Under the pieces are notes generated by a model, which had not been told where the DNA came from, did no database searches, and worked only from the letters and a program-made list of their open reading frames with translations. This document shows, piece by piece, positions 17,002-23,909 of a stretch of DNA of 64,000 nucleotides. A program made the translations under genes and the position numbers. The stretch is from Hydrogenophaga sp. (GTDB lineage: Bacteria > Pseudomonadota > Gammaproteobacteria > Burkholderiales > Burkholderiaceae_C), in assembly GCF_019635465.1 (NCBI RefSeq), contig NZ_JAHBZK010000010.1, positions 62,001-126,000 on the forward strand. Direction: 5' to 3'. How positions within the stretch are numbered: position 1 is the first letter of the stretch; each line of letters begins with the position of its first letter.

Positions 17002-18000
17002 ATGAGTTTTGGGTCCAGCGCCTTCGGCACGCGACCGCTGGGGGCCGGCCCAGAGTCGACGCCCAGCGGTGGCGGCGTCACGGGCTCGCTCAATCAAACG
17101 CTGGGCGACCTGACAGTCGGCGCTGTCGGTACGGTAGGGGTGAGCGGTGCGGCAGGCATCACGCTTGGTGGACCCTCGCTTGCATCCGCTGCTGCCGTTC
17201 GCGTGGCTGGCCAGGTGTCTGCGCTGCTTGGCGGAATCAACGCGGCCGCGGCCGCGGCAGTGCGAGTCGCTGGCGCGGCCTCGGTTACCTTGGATGGCCT
17301 GGGCCTTGCGGCGACCGGTGTGGTCGGCAGCACGTCGATCATCGGCTCAGCCGCCATCACGCTCGGAGCACTTGGAGTTGCTGGCGCTGGCCAGGTGCGT
17401 GTTGGCGGCGCCGCAGCGGTCACGCCTGGCGCGTTGACAGCCAGTGCCGCCGGTGCAGTCCGAGTGGCCGGCTCAGTCGCGGCGGCGTTGGGTGTGCTCG
17501 GTCTGGCCGCCAGCGGCTCTGTGCGGGCAACCGGTACGCTGTCTCAGACGCTGGGCCAGCTCACGCTCAGCGCCACTGGCAATGTCGGCAGTCCACCCAT
17601 CACGGGATCGCTTGCCGCGACACTGGCACCTCTTTCCGTCGTTGCATCGGCCGTGGCCAGAGTCACAGGGGCCTCGACCCCGACGCTGCAACCGCTCGGA
17701 GCGAGCGCGACCACAGCGGTTCGAGTTCAAGGCCAGGCGGCTATCACGCTGGAGGTGCTGCAGCTCGCCGCCAGCGGCGGCACTGTTCGACAAGGCCAGG
17801 CGGCCATCGTCCTGGGGGAGCTCACGCTCAGCGCGACAGCGTTGGTGCTCACGCTGTCTCAGCAGCCATCCCTCCTGGTGGTCTATGTGCCGGCACTAGA
17901 GATGCGCGCCTCGGTGCCGGCCGGATCCTTCACCGCCTACGTGGCAGCCGATGCGAACGCCGCGGCCGTGCCAGAGGGCGACTACACCGCAACCGTCTGA
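17002..18000 (+). CDS. Repeat-built phage fibre protein (twelve 21-residue units)
   Basis: After a 26-residue head (MSFGSSAFGTRPLGAGP) the 332-residue chain consists of about twelve tandem units of 21-24 residues with consensus G-x-A-x-x-T-L-G-x-L-x-x-x-A-x-x-x-V-R-V. Units 4 and 8 are longer and end in GSTSI or GSPPI. The last 55 residues (LLVVYVPALEMRASVPAG...EGDYTATV) are non-repetitive. Such alternating small and hydrophobic residues suit a beta-helical or beta-solenoid fibre shaft. No catalytic residue is present. It lies between the fibre-associated gene and the adaptor-like gene in one operon. Confidence 0.7.
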   Translation: MSFGSSAFGTRPLGAGPESTPSGGGVTGSLNQTLGDLTVGAVGTVGVSGAAGITLGGPSLASAAAVRVAGQVSALLGGINAAAAAAVRVAGAASVTLDGLGLAATGVVGSTSIIGSAAITLGALGVAGAGQVRVGGAAAVTPGALTASAAGAVRVAGSVAAALGVLGLAASGSVRATGTLSQTLGQLTLSATGNVGSPPITGSLAATLAPLSVVASAVARVTGASTPTLQPLGASATTAVRVQGQAAITLEVLQLAASGGTVRQGQAAIVLGELTLSATALVLTLSQQPSLLVVYVPALEMRASVPAGSFTAYVAADANAAAVPEGDYTATV

Positions 18001-18009
18001 GGTTTCACC

Positions 18010-18291
18010 ATGCCCATCCTGGAACGCTTCACCAAGCAGCCTGCCGACGTGCAGGACTACGACATTGATTTCGCCGAGTACCTCGATGCGCTGACCGATA
18101 CCGCGGCCAGTGCCGTGGTGGAGGCCGACGTCGGGCTCACCATCGTCAACTACCTGATCCTCGGCAAGGTGGTCAAGGTGTGGGTGTCCGCTGGGACGTC
18201 TGGCCAGAAATACAAGGTGACGGTGCGCCTCACCACCACAGGCGGGCGAGTGAAAGAAGTCGAGTTCCTGGTGATCGTGCGCGACACCTGA
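18010..18291 (+). CDS. Phage fibre-tail adaptor-like protein
   Basis: The 93-residue product has the layout of small adaptor proteins that join fibres to podovirus tails: ADVQDYDIDFAEYLDALTD near the start, GLTI, then VKVWVSAGTSGQKYKVTVRLTTTGGR and a final EFLVIV strand. The family typically reads (V.DYDIDW..YL...DT) and (VWLSGGT.G..Y.VT..VTT..GR). It closes the fibre module, and 15-mer copy 4 follows its stop by 14 bases. Confidence 0.65.
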   Translation: MPILERFTKQPADVQDYDIDFAEYLDALTDTAASAVVEADVGLTIVNYLILGKVVKVWVSAGTSGQKYKVTVRLTTTGGRVKEVEFLVIVRDT

Positions 18292-18305
18292 TCGCGACCA
18301 GCGGG

Positions 18306-18320
18306 GATCACTTTTCGGCT
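18306..18320 (+). promoter_or_regulatory. Phage intergenic 15-mer, copy 4 (before lysis module)
   Basis: GATCACTTTTCGGCT lies 34 bases before the first lysis-module start (18355). It is identical to copy 2. The four copies thus precede portal, capsid, fibre module and lysis module. Confidence 0.5.
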
Positions 18321-18354
18321 GTGCGGCATGCAGGGTCGATGAGCATCGCCGGCC

Positions 18355-18777
18355 ATGGACCAGATCAACCTCTCCGACCTGCTGCCGGCCGTGATGCCAT
18401 TCGTTCGCGAGGGCATTGCGTTGCTGGGGCACATCCCCTGGGGCGTGCGCGCCGTGTTCCTGCTTTGGCTGCTCTGGGTGTTCTACCTGGCCGTCATGAA
18501 CCTCAAGCGCGTGCGCGACGCCGGCAAGCTTGGCAAGGTCGCGATGGCGCTTGGAATGCCGGCGCTGATCGTGGGCTTCGTGCTCGATGTGGCGGCCAAC
18601 CTGCTGGTGTTCAGTGTGCTGCTGATGGAACCCCCTCGGTGGGGTGAGTGGACTGTCACAGCACGCCTGCAGCGCCACCACGGCGACAGCACATGGCGAG
18701 CGCGCGTAGCTCAGTGGTTCGAGACAGAGCTGCTTGGGGACTTCGATCCAGCAGGCCACCACGTAGCCAAGGGCTGA
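18355..18777 (+). CDS. Phage membrane protein of the lysis module
   Basis: This 140-residue protein has two clear transmembrane helices (residues about 30-48, AVFLLWLLWVFYLAVM, and about 66-90, LGMPALIVGFVLDVAANLLVF), followed by a cytoplasmic tail with PPRWGEWTVTARLQRH and WFETELLGDFDPAGHH. That tail pattern recurs in phage proteins encoded just before holins. It may assist holin function or act in the envelope, but no activity is established. It is seven bases from the holin gene. Confidence 0.6.
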   Translation: MDQINLSDLLPAVMPFVREGIALLGHIPWGVRAVFLLWLLWVFYLAVMNLKRVRDAGKLGKVAMALGMPALIVGFVLDVAANLLVFSVLLMEPPRWGEWTVTARLQRHHGDSTWRARVAQWFETELLGDFDPAGHHVAKG

Positions 18778-18784
18778 CCCCGCC

Positions 18785-19201
18785 ATGAAGATCCTGTTCA
18801 CCCTGGCCCTTCTGGCCATCAATCTCTTCTTCCCAGCCATGGCATGGGCCGAGGCCAACCTCAAGAGCCCGCTGGCCTATTCCCTGCGCGAGTACGCCGT
18901 GATCCTGGGCATCGCCTTGCTCGGTGGCGCGGCCGGCTGGGTTCGGCGCGTCAAGAAAGGGGAGGCCGACGCATCCTTCCCGGCTCTGGTGGGCGAGCTG
19001 ATGATCTCGGCCTTCTCTGGCCTGATCGCCTTCTGGCTGTGTGAGTCCTTCGAGATGAGCCCACTGATCACCGCAGCTGCGGCCGGCATGGCGGGACATG
19101 CAGGCGGCACCGGCATCGCCTGGGCGGAGCGTCTGGGCAAGCGCTACGCCGAGAAGCGCTTCGGCCTGACAGGCCCGGCACCACTGGACGATCGCCGGTG
19201 A
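18785..19201 (+). CDS. Holin
   Basis: This 138-residue protein would form the timed lesion in the inner membrane that lets the endolysin out. It has three hydrophobic segments (residues about 3-20, 33-52 and 68-105), a short basic loop (RRVKKGE) and a charged C-terminal tail, the normal holin layout. The segment SPLITAAAAGMAGHAGG resembles LydA-type/holin-4 proteins. It is directly followed by the endolysin gene with a GTGA overlap, which supports the call. Confidence 0.7.
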   Translation: MKILFTLALLAINLFFPAMAWAEANLKSPLAYSLREYAVILGIALLGGAAGWVRRVKKGEADASFPALVGELMISAFSGLIAFWLCESFEMSPLITAAAAGMAGHAGGTGIAWAERLGKRYAEKRFGLTGPAPLDDRR

Positions 19202-19659
19202 ACCTGACCCCACACTTCACCCTTGCCGAGCTGGTGCGCAGCTCAACTGCCGATCGCCTGGGCCTGGACAACACGCCACCCGATGACGTGGTGAGCGCCC
19301 TGCGCACCACCGCTGAGATGCTGGAGCGGATTCGCTTGGCATTGCACGGCGTGCCCGTGATCGTCACCAGCGGATACCGCTCGCCCGATGTCAATCGTGC
19401 CGTTGGTGGCGTCTCCAGCTCAGACCATCAGAGTGGCCAGGCCGCCGACTTCATCGCGCCGCGGTTTGGTCCACCATTTGCCATCGCGAGCAAGCTGGCG
19501 CCCTTGGTGAGCCTGCTGAACATCGAGCAGCTGATCCTCGAGGGGGTCAAGGGCAAGCAGTGGGTTCACGTCAGCACGCGCCGCCCGAGCAAGGTGATCA
19601 ATCGAATCATCACCATCACCGACGCCGGCGCGCGTGTCGGCATCCAGGCGCTGGGATGA
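19198..19659 (+). CDS. Endolysin, M15A peptidase
   Basis: This 153-residue protein is a zinc D-Ala-D-Ala carboxypeptidase-type endopeptidase that cuts peptidoglycan cross-links at lysis. The family signature is intact: SGYRSPDVNRAVGG, then SDHQSGQAADF (S-x-H-x-x-G-x-A-x-D) giving two zinc ligands, and WVHVS (W-x-H-x-S) giving the third. There is no signal peptide, so it relies on the holin for export. GTG 19198 overlaps the holin stop, and its own stop overlaps the Rz start (ATGA), so the cassette is translationally coupled. Confidence 0.88.
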   Translation: MNLTPHFTLAELVRSSTADRLGLDNTPPDDVVSALRTTAEMLERIRLALHGVPVIVTSGYRSPDVNRAVGGVSSSDHQSGQAADFIAPRFGPPFAIASKLAPLVSLLNIEQLILEGVKGKQWVHVSTRRPSKVINRIITITDAGARVGIQALG

Positions 19660-20120
19660 AAGCCGCCCTGGTCGCACTGCTGATTGCGCTGGGGCTTGCC
19701 GGGCTGCAGTCCTGGCGCCTTGCAGAGGAGCAGCGCGATCACGCAGAGACCCGCGAGTCCTACGCCCGAACCCTGGCCACCGCCGTTCAGGCCGAGCGCG
19801 ACCAGCAACAGCGGCGCATCGCCGCACTGACCAAGGAGGCGGAAGATGCCCACGTCCGCGAACAAACTGCCCGCCGCGATGCTGATGCTGCTCGCACTTC
19901 TGGTGAGCGCCTGCGCGCACAACTCTCCGCCGTCCGTGCTGCAGCCTGCCGCGGTGCCGCCGCTTCCGCCCCAGGCCCGGCAGCCGACGCCACCGAGCGA
20001 ATGCTTGCCGACGTGCAGCGCCGGCTTGACGAAGCTGCGGACGGAATTGCTCGATTCGCTGACCTTGCCCACTCAGCAGGGATCGCCTGCCAGCGCTCCT
20101 ATGACGCGCTGAGCCCCTGA
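19656..20120 (+). CDS. Rz-type inner-membrane spanin
   Basis: This 154-residue protein has an N-terminal transmembrane signal anchor (MKAALVALLIALGLAGLQSW) and a long charged coiled coil (residues about 25-95), as in Rz spanins, which join the outer-membrane lipoprotein Rz1 to fuse the two membranes at the last lysis step. It overlaps the endolysin stop by four bases and fully contains the Rz1 frame at 19846-20112. The C-terminal half is Ala-rich with DVQRRLDEAADGI. Confidence 0.8.
   Translation: MKAALVALLIALGLAGLQSWRLAEEQRDHAETRESYARTLATAVQAERDQQQRRIAALTKEAEDAHVREQTARRDADAARTSGERLRAQLSAVRAAACRGAAASAPGPAADATERMLADVQRRLDEAADGIARFADLAHSAGIACQRSYDALSP
19846..20112 (+). CDS. Rz1-type spanin lipoprotein, embedded in Rz
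   Basis: This 88-residue frame lies wholly inside the Rz gene in another frame. It starts with a lipoprotein signal (MLMLLALLVSAC) whose lipobox LVSAC places the lipidated Cys at about residue 23, followed by a proline-rich stretch (PPSVLQPAAVPPLPPQARQPTPP), the hallmark of Rz1. It would be the outer-membrane half of the spanin. The nested arrangement is the lambda-type embedded form. AAGGAGGCGGAAG at 19833-19845 supplies the ribosome site. Confidence 0.8.
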   Translation: MPTSANKLPAAMLMLLALLVSACAHNSPPSVLQPAAVPPLPPQARQPTPPSECLPTCSAGLTKLRTELLDSLTLPTQQGSPASAPMTR

Positions 20121-20159
20121 CCGGTTGTCTCCTGATCAGGTTCGCAAGAACTGATCTTC

Positions 20160-20192
20160 GCCCGCCTGCCCTTCGGGGTGGGCGGGCTTTTT
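20160..20192 (+). terminator. Strong terminator closing the phage lysis operon
   Basis: GCCCGCC (20160-20166) pairs with GGCGGGC (20181-20187); inside, CCC-TTCG-GGG forms a stable UUCG tetraloop; five T follow. It lies 40 bases after the Rz stop and just before the end of a minus-strand gene. Confidence 0.85.
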
Positions 20193-20193
20193 C

Positions 20194-20388
20194 TCATTGG
20201 CGCTGCTCGTCGTCGCTGCCGGCGGCGCGCTGCCAGTTGCAGCACCCATCCTGCGGCCTGCCGGTCACTATCCGGTTCTTCTCGCACCACACCGGGCTCG
20301 ACCTGCGATCAGGGTGCACCGCGTGGCCGAAGTGCTCACACGTCCAGCACGGCCGGTCGGTGCGGGTGTTGGTCGTGGTGGTGAGCAT
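20194..20388 (-). CDS. Small cysteine-rich protein at the prophage edge
   Basis: This 64-residue protein on the minus strand has five or six cysteines in zinc-ribbon-like spacing: CWTC near residue 14, WCEK near 35 and GCCNW near 49. This CWTC...C...GC.NW layout is familiar among short unannotated Burkholderiales proteins. Its 3' end meets the phage terminator and its start is 30 bases from the end of glyoxalase I. It may be a phage-borne moron gene or a host gene; function is unknown. ATG 20388 is the only suitable start, as upstream codons are antisense shadow of the glyoxalase gene. Confidence 0.6.
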   Translation of the reverse strand: MLTTTTNTRTDRPCWTCEHFGHAVHPDRRSSPVWCEKNRIVTGRPQDGCCNWQRAAGSDDEQRQ

Positions 20389-20417
20389 GCGTTGCGGCCG
20401 AATTGGCGGCCGATCGC

Positions 20418-20810
20418 TTAAGCCATTGATTCCCGTTGTATTAATTCGATCTTGTAGCCATCGGGGTCGGTCACGAAGGCGATCACCGTGGTGCCACCCT
20501 TGACCGGGCCGGCTTCGCGGGTAACGTTGCCGCCCGCGGCCTTGATCTTCTCGCACGCGGCGTAGGCATCGGCTACGCCCAGGGCAATGTGCCCGTAGGC
20601 CGTGCCCATCTCGTACTGCTCCACGCCCCAGTTGTAGGTGAGCTCGATCTCGGCCTGTGCCGGGTTGCTCTCGTAGCCCAGAAAGGCGAGCGAGTACTTG
20701 TACTCGGGGTTCTCCGAGGTGCGCAGCAGTTTCATGCCCAGCACCTGGGTGTAGAAATCGATCGAGCGCTGCAGGTTGCCCACGCGCAGCATGGTGTGGA
20801 GGATTCGCAT
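20418..20810 (-). CDS. gloA: Lactoylglutathione lyase (glyoxalase I)
   Basis: This 130-residue cytoplasmic metalloenzyme converts the hemithioacetal of methylglyoxal and glutathione to S-lactoylglutathione. The four metal ligands sit exactly at the E. coli positions: H5, E56, H74 and E122. The length and the [11 protein letters not shown] end are typical of the nickel/cobalt-type bacterial enzyme. It is the first host gene beyond the prophage. Its last codons (after IELIQ) abut the phage-like sequence, so the 3' end could be the attachment site, but the left site is not in the window to test this. Confidence 0.93.
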   Translation of the reverse strand: MRILHTMLRVGNLQRSIDFYTQVLGMKLLRTSENPEYKYSLAFLGYESNPAQAEIELTYNWGVEQYEMGTAYGHIALGVADAYAACEKIKAAGGNVTREAGPVKGGTTVIAFVTDPDGYKIELIQRESMA

Positions 20811-20822
20811 GGGCCGGGATTG

Positions 20823-21353
20823 TCACCGCATCTCAAAAACCAGGCAGGTCGTTGTGGCATGCGCATAGAGCGTGCCGTCCGGGCCCACCAGGCGTGCCTC
20901 GGCCGTGGCCAGTTGGCGACCGGCGTGAATGACTTGCCCGATGGCGCGAACCCGGGGCACCTTGGGGTTCAGCGCGCGCACGATGTTCACGCTCAGTTCG
21001 GCCGTCGTATAGGCACGCCCGGGCGGCATCTTGGTGTGCACGGCGCAACCCAGTGCGGAGTCGAGCAGGGTGGCGAACCAGCCGCCGTGCACCGAGCCCA
21101 TGGGGTTGAAGTGGCGCGGCAAGGGCGTGCCCTGAAAGGTGGCCATGCCGTCACCGACGTCGACGATGGTGAAGTCCAGCGTGGGGGCGATGGCAGCGTA
21201 CGGTAGCTCGCCGCGCAACATGGCCTGCATCTGTGCCAGACCGCTCATGCCCGCGATCTGCGCCGGGGTGGCGACCCCAGGGCCTGGGCCTTTGTCCAGG
21301 GCCGCCTGCACCGCCTTCTCGTCGGCCAGCCATTGTTCGAGGGTGTCGCTCAT
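20823..21353 (-). CDS. PaaI-family hotdog-fold thioesterase
   Basis: This 176-residue protein has the hotdog thioesterase pattern: FNPMGSVHGGWFATLLDSALGCAVHT, with the HGG motif at the active site, then YTTAELSVNIVRA and the final hydrophobic strands. Such enzymes hydrolyse acyl-CoA, often aromatic or medium-chain. It is transcribed away from the MarR gene at 21415, and both promoters share the gap with the palindromic operator, so MarR control is likely. The substrate is unknown. Its stop is 12 bases from the start of gloA. Confidence 0.85.
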   Translation of the reverse strand: MSDTLEQWLADEKAVQAALDKGPGPGVATPAQIAGMSGLAQMQAMLRGELPYAAIAPTLDFTIVDVGDGMATFQGTPLPRHFNPMGSVHGGWFATLLDSALGCAVHTKMPPGRAYTTAELSVNIVRALNPKVPRVRAIGQVIHAGRQLATAEARLVGPDGTLYAHATTTCLVFEMR

Positions 21354-21379
21354 GCGGGGCTCCTTGTGTGTTCAAAAAA

Positions 21380-21409
21380 TTGCATATGCATCGATTGTAG
21401 ATACAATCG
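21380..21409 (+). promoter_or_regulatory. Promoter with overlapping MarR-type operator
   Basis: TTGCAT (21380-21385) and TACAAT (21402-21407), 16 bases apart, form a good sigma-70 promoter for the MarR gene. A perfect 18-base palindrome, CGATTGTA-GA-TACAATCG (21392-21409), covers the -10 region. TGCATATGCA (21381-21390) is a second perfect palindrome. The arrangement predicts autorepression and control of the divergent thioesterase. Confidence 0.7.
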
Positions 21410-21414
21410 TCGCC

Positions 21415-21888
21415 ATGTCGCCTGTCGCCACCGTGTCAACACCCGCCAAGCCGCAAGGCTGTACCAACCTCAAGTTGCGCCAGCTGGTGCGCGCCGTCGG
21501 TGCCACTTACGACGCCGAAGTCGGCAAGGCCGGTCTGAAGATCACGCAATACTCGTTGCTGTCCTACGTCACCAAGCTGGGGCCGATCCGGGCAGTGGAG
21601 CTGGCGCAGCAGATGCACATGAGTGCGTCCACGCTGTCGCGCAACCTGCGCCCCCTCATCGACGCCGGCTGGGTCGAGCAGGTGCCCGGGCCCGACGCGC
21701 GCAGCTGGTTCATCCAGGCCACCGCGCAAGGGCAGGCCAAACGCAGCGAGGCGCAACGGCGCTGGCGTGCCGCGCAGGAAAGCATCAACCAACGCCTGGG
21801 CAACGAGCGTGTGATCGCCTTGCACCAGTTGATCGACGAGTCGCTGCAGTTGCTGGACGACGAAGGAGACGACCTTGGCATCGAATGA
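21415..21888 (+). CDS. MarR-family transcriptional regulator
   Basis: This 157-residue protein has the winged-helix core of MarR: LKITQYSLLSYVTKLGPIRAVELAQQMHMSASTLSRNLRPLIDAGWVEQVPGPDARSW is read across residues about 45-100, followed by dimerisation helices. MarR proteins bind palindromes as dimers and release on ligand binding. The start at ATG 21415 lies only about seven bases after the predicted -10 element, so the message may be nearly leaderless. The gene overlaps the transporter behind it by 14 bases, pointing to control of that efflux or uptake system. Confidence 0.88.
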   Translation: MSPVATVSTPAKPQGCTNLKLRQLVRAVGATYDAEVGKAGLKITQYSLLSYVTKLGPIRAVELAQQMHMSASTLSRNLRPLIDAGWVEQVPGPDARSWFIQATAQGQAKRSEAQRRWRAAQESINQRLGNERVIALHQLIDESLQLLDDEGDDLGIE

Positions 21889-23104
21889 ACGCACCCGGGG
21901 CAGCTCGCCCATCTGGTGGCTGGTGTTGCTGGCCGCGGCCGGCACCTTTGCGCTGACCATGGGCACGCGACAGACCATGGGATTTTTCCTGTCGCCGATC
22001 AACACCGCGACCGGGCTGGGCCTGGGCAGCATCAGTCTGGCCTTTGCCTTCGGTCAGTTGTGGTGGGGTCTGACGCAACCGTTCGCGGGTGCTTTTGCCG
22101 ATCGTGTGGGCGCTGGCCGCGTGCTGTTGCTGGGGGTGTCCTTGGTGGCCTTGGGCACCTTCCTCACGCCGTTCATGACCAGTACCTTGGGCCTGATTCT
22201 GGCGGTGGGCATTCTGGCTGCGGGCGGGGCGGGCATGGCCGGGCCGTCGGTGCTGATGGCAGCGTCAAGCCGGCTCATTCCACCCGAGCGACGCGGGCTG
22301 GCAACGGGAGTGGTCAATGCGGGCGGCTCGTTCGGGCAGTTCCTCATGGCGCCGCTGGCCGCCGCGTTGACGGCCAGCCTGGGCTGGGTCGGGGCCATGC
22401 AGTCGCTGGCGTTGATCGTGTTGCTGGCCCTGCCGGCGGCGTGGGTGCTGCGAGGCGGACCGGTATCCGGTCACCAGAGCATGTCGCCAGCCGCGTTGCC
22501 TGCGCGCGAAGCATTGGGCAAGGCCTTGCGCCACCCCGGCTACCTGATGCTGTCGGCGGGCTTCTTCGTCTGCGGTTTTCACGTGGCCTTCCTGGCCACG
22601 CACCTGCCTGGCGTGGTGGCGGCCTGCGGCCTGCCGGCACCGGTGGGCGCCTGGGCGCTGGGCGTCATCGGCCTGTTCAACATCGTGGGCAGCCTGGCCA
22701 TGGGCTGGGCGGTGGGCCGCTGGCGCATGAAGTCGCTGTTGTCGCTGGTGTACGCGGCGCGTGGTCTGGCGGTGCTGGTGTTTCTGTTGTCGCCCAAAAC
22801 GGAGGCGGTGCTGCTGGTGTTCGCCGCCGTGATGGGGCTGACCTTCCTGTCGACCGTGCCACCCACCGTGGGGCTGGTGGGCAAGTTCTTCGGTGTGGGC
22901 AACCTGGCGATGCTGTTCGGCGCGGTGATGTTCGCGCACCAGATCGGTGGCTTCCTGGGGGCTTGGCTGGGGGGCAAGGTGTTCGATGCCACCGGCAGCT
23001 ACGACTGGGTCTGGTACATCGACATCGTGCTGGCGGCGGGCGCGGCGCTGGTGCACCTGCCGATCAAGGAGTCGGCGCCAGCCCGCCAAGCTCAGCCCGC
23101 CTGA
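21875..23104 (+). CDS. Major facilitator superfamily transporter
   Basis: This 409-residue inner-membrane protein has about 12 hydrophobic segments and MFS loop features (GAFADRVGAGRVLLLG between helices 2 and 3; PPERRGLATGVVNAGGSFGQF in the first half). The start is TTG 21875, supported by GGAG at 21864-21867, overlapping the MarR gene end. With the thioesterase it may form a MarR-controlled unit for a small carboxylate or drug-like compound. The substrate cannot be read from sequence. Confidence 0.88.
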   Translation: MASNERTRGSSPIWWLVLLAAAGTFALTMGTRQTMGFFLSPINTATGLGLGSISLAFAFGQLWWGLTQPFAGAFADRVGAGRVLLLGVSLVALGTFLTPFMTSTLGLILAVGILAAGGAGMAGPSVLMAASSRLIPPERRGLATGVVNAGGSFGQFLMAPLAAALTASLGWVGAMQSLALIVLLALPAAWVLRGGPVSGHQSMSPAALPAREALGKALRHPGYLMLSAGFFVCGFHVAFLATHLPGVVAACGLPAPVGAWALGVIGLFNIVGSLAMGWAVGRWRMKSLLSLVYAARGLAVLVFLLSPKTEAVLLVFAAVMGLTFLSTVPPTVGLVGKFFGVGNLAMLFGAVMFAHQIGGFLGAWLGGKVFDATGSYDWVWYIDIVLAAGAALVHLPIKESAPARQAQPA

Positions 23105-23119
23105 CCAGGCGGGTCGGCG

Positions 23120-23896
23120 TCAGACCGGCACGGTGTAGTTCAGGGCCATGCGACCGCCGTCGGCGGTCACGATCTCGCCGGTGACGTAGCTGGCGGCGTC
23201 GCTGGCCAGCCAGGCCACCACGTCGGCAATTTCCTCGGGCGCGCCGAGGCGCTTCATCGGCGTGCGGCCCAGGATCTTGCGCCGCGCGTCGTCGCTGGTC
23301 AGCACCGCTTGCGCCGCCAGTTCGGTGGCGATGGTGCCGGGCGCCACCGCGTTGACGCGGATACCGTGATCGGCCAGCGCCAACGCCATCACGCGTGTGA
23401 GCTGGTTGATGCCGCCCTTGCTCACGTTGTAGCTGGCGATGTTGGGGATGGCCATCACGCCGTTGACCGAGCTCATGTTGACGATGGCGCCTTGGGTGCC
23501 TGCGCTCACCATGGTGCGCGCCACGGCCTGGGCGACCAGGAAGGCGCCTTTGAGGTTGACGCGCAGCACGGCGTCGAAGTCGGCCTCGGTGATGTCGAGG
23601 AAGTTCGCGGCCTTGAAGATGCCGGCGTTGTTGACCAGCACGTCGATCCGGCCGAATTGCGCCACGGCCTGTGCCACCAGGGCATCGACCTGGACCTTGT
23701 CGCCCACGTCGCAGCGCACGAAGAGCCCTCCAACTTCAGACGCGATGGCCTGGCCCGCATCCTGGGCCAGGTCGGCGACAACGAGTTGTGCGCCCTCGCG
23801 CGCGAACCGTCGCACGCAGGCCGCGCCAATGCCCTGGGCACCGCCGGTGACGATGACGACGCGGCCATGGTGGCCTAAGGTGATGGACTCGCTCAT
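23120..23896 (-). CDS. Short-chain dehydrogenase/reductase
   Basis: This 258-residue NAD(P)-dependent oxidoreductase has TGGAQGIG as the cofactor loop near residues 17-24, NNAG near 90, the catalytic Ser in NMSSVNG near 140 and YNVSK (Tyr/Lys) near 155, and a PG...T motif after it. An Asp after the second strand (VVADLA) favours NAD. The substrate is not known. It faces the MFS gene tail to tail with a 15-base gap. The LysR gene 13 bases upstream is in the same direction and may be its regulator. Confidence 0.9.
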   Translation of the reverse strand: MSESITLGHHGRVVIVTGGAQGIGAACVRRFAREGAQLVVADLAQDAGQAIASEVGGLFVRCDVGDKVQVDALVAQAVAQFGRIDVLVNNAGIFKAANFLDITEADFDAVLRVNLKGAFLVAQAVARTMVSAGTQGAIVNMSSVNGVMAIPNIASYNVSKGGINQLTRVMALALADHGIRVNAVAPGTIATELAAQAVLTSDDARRKILGRTPMKRLGAPEEIADVVAWLASDAASYVTGEIVTADGGRMALNYTVPV

Positions 23897-23909
23897 GGAA
23901 AGAAGGGGT

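Noticed and set aside
18703..18725. tRNA-like D-arm word (TAGCTCAGTGGTTCGAG) inside a phage gene
   Set aside because: No matching anticodon or T arm can be folded around it and it lies inside a coding frame.
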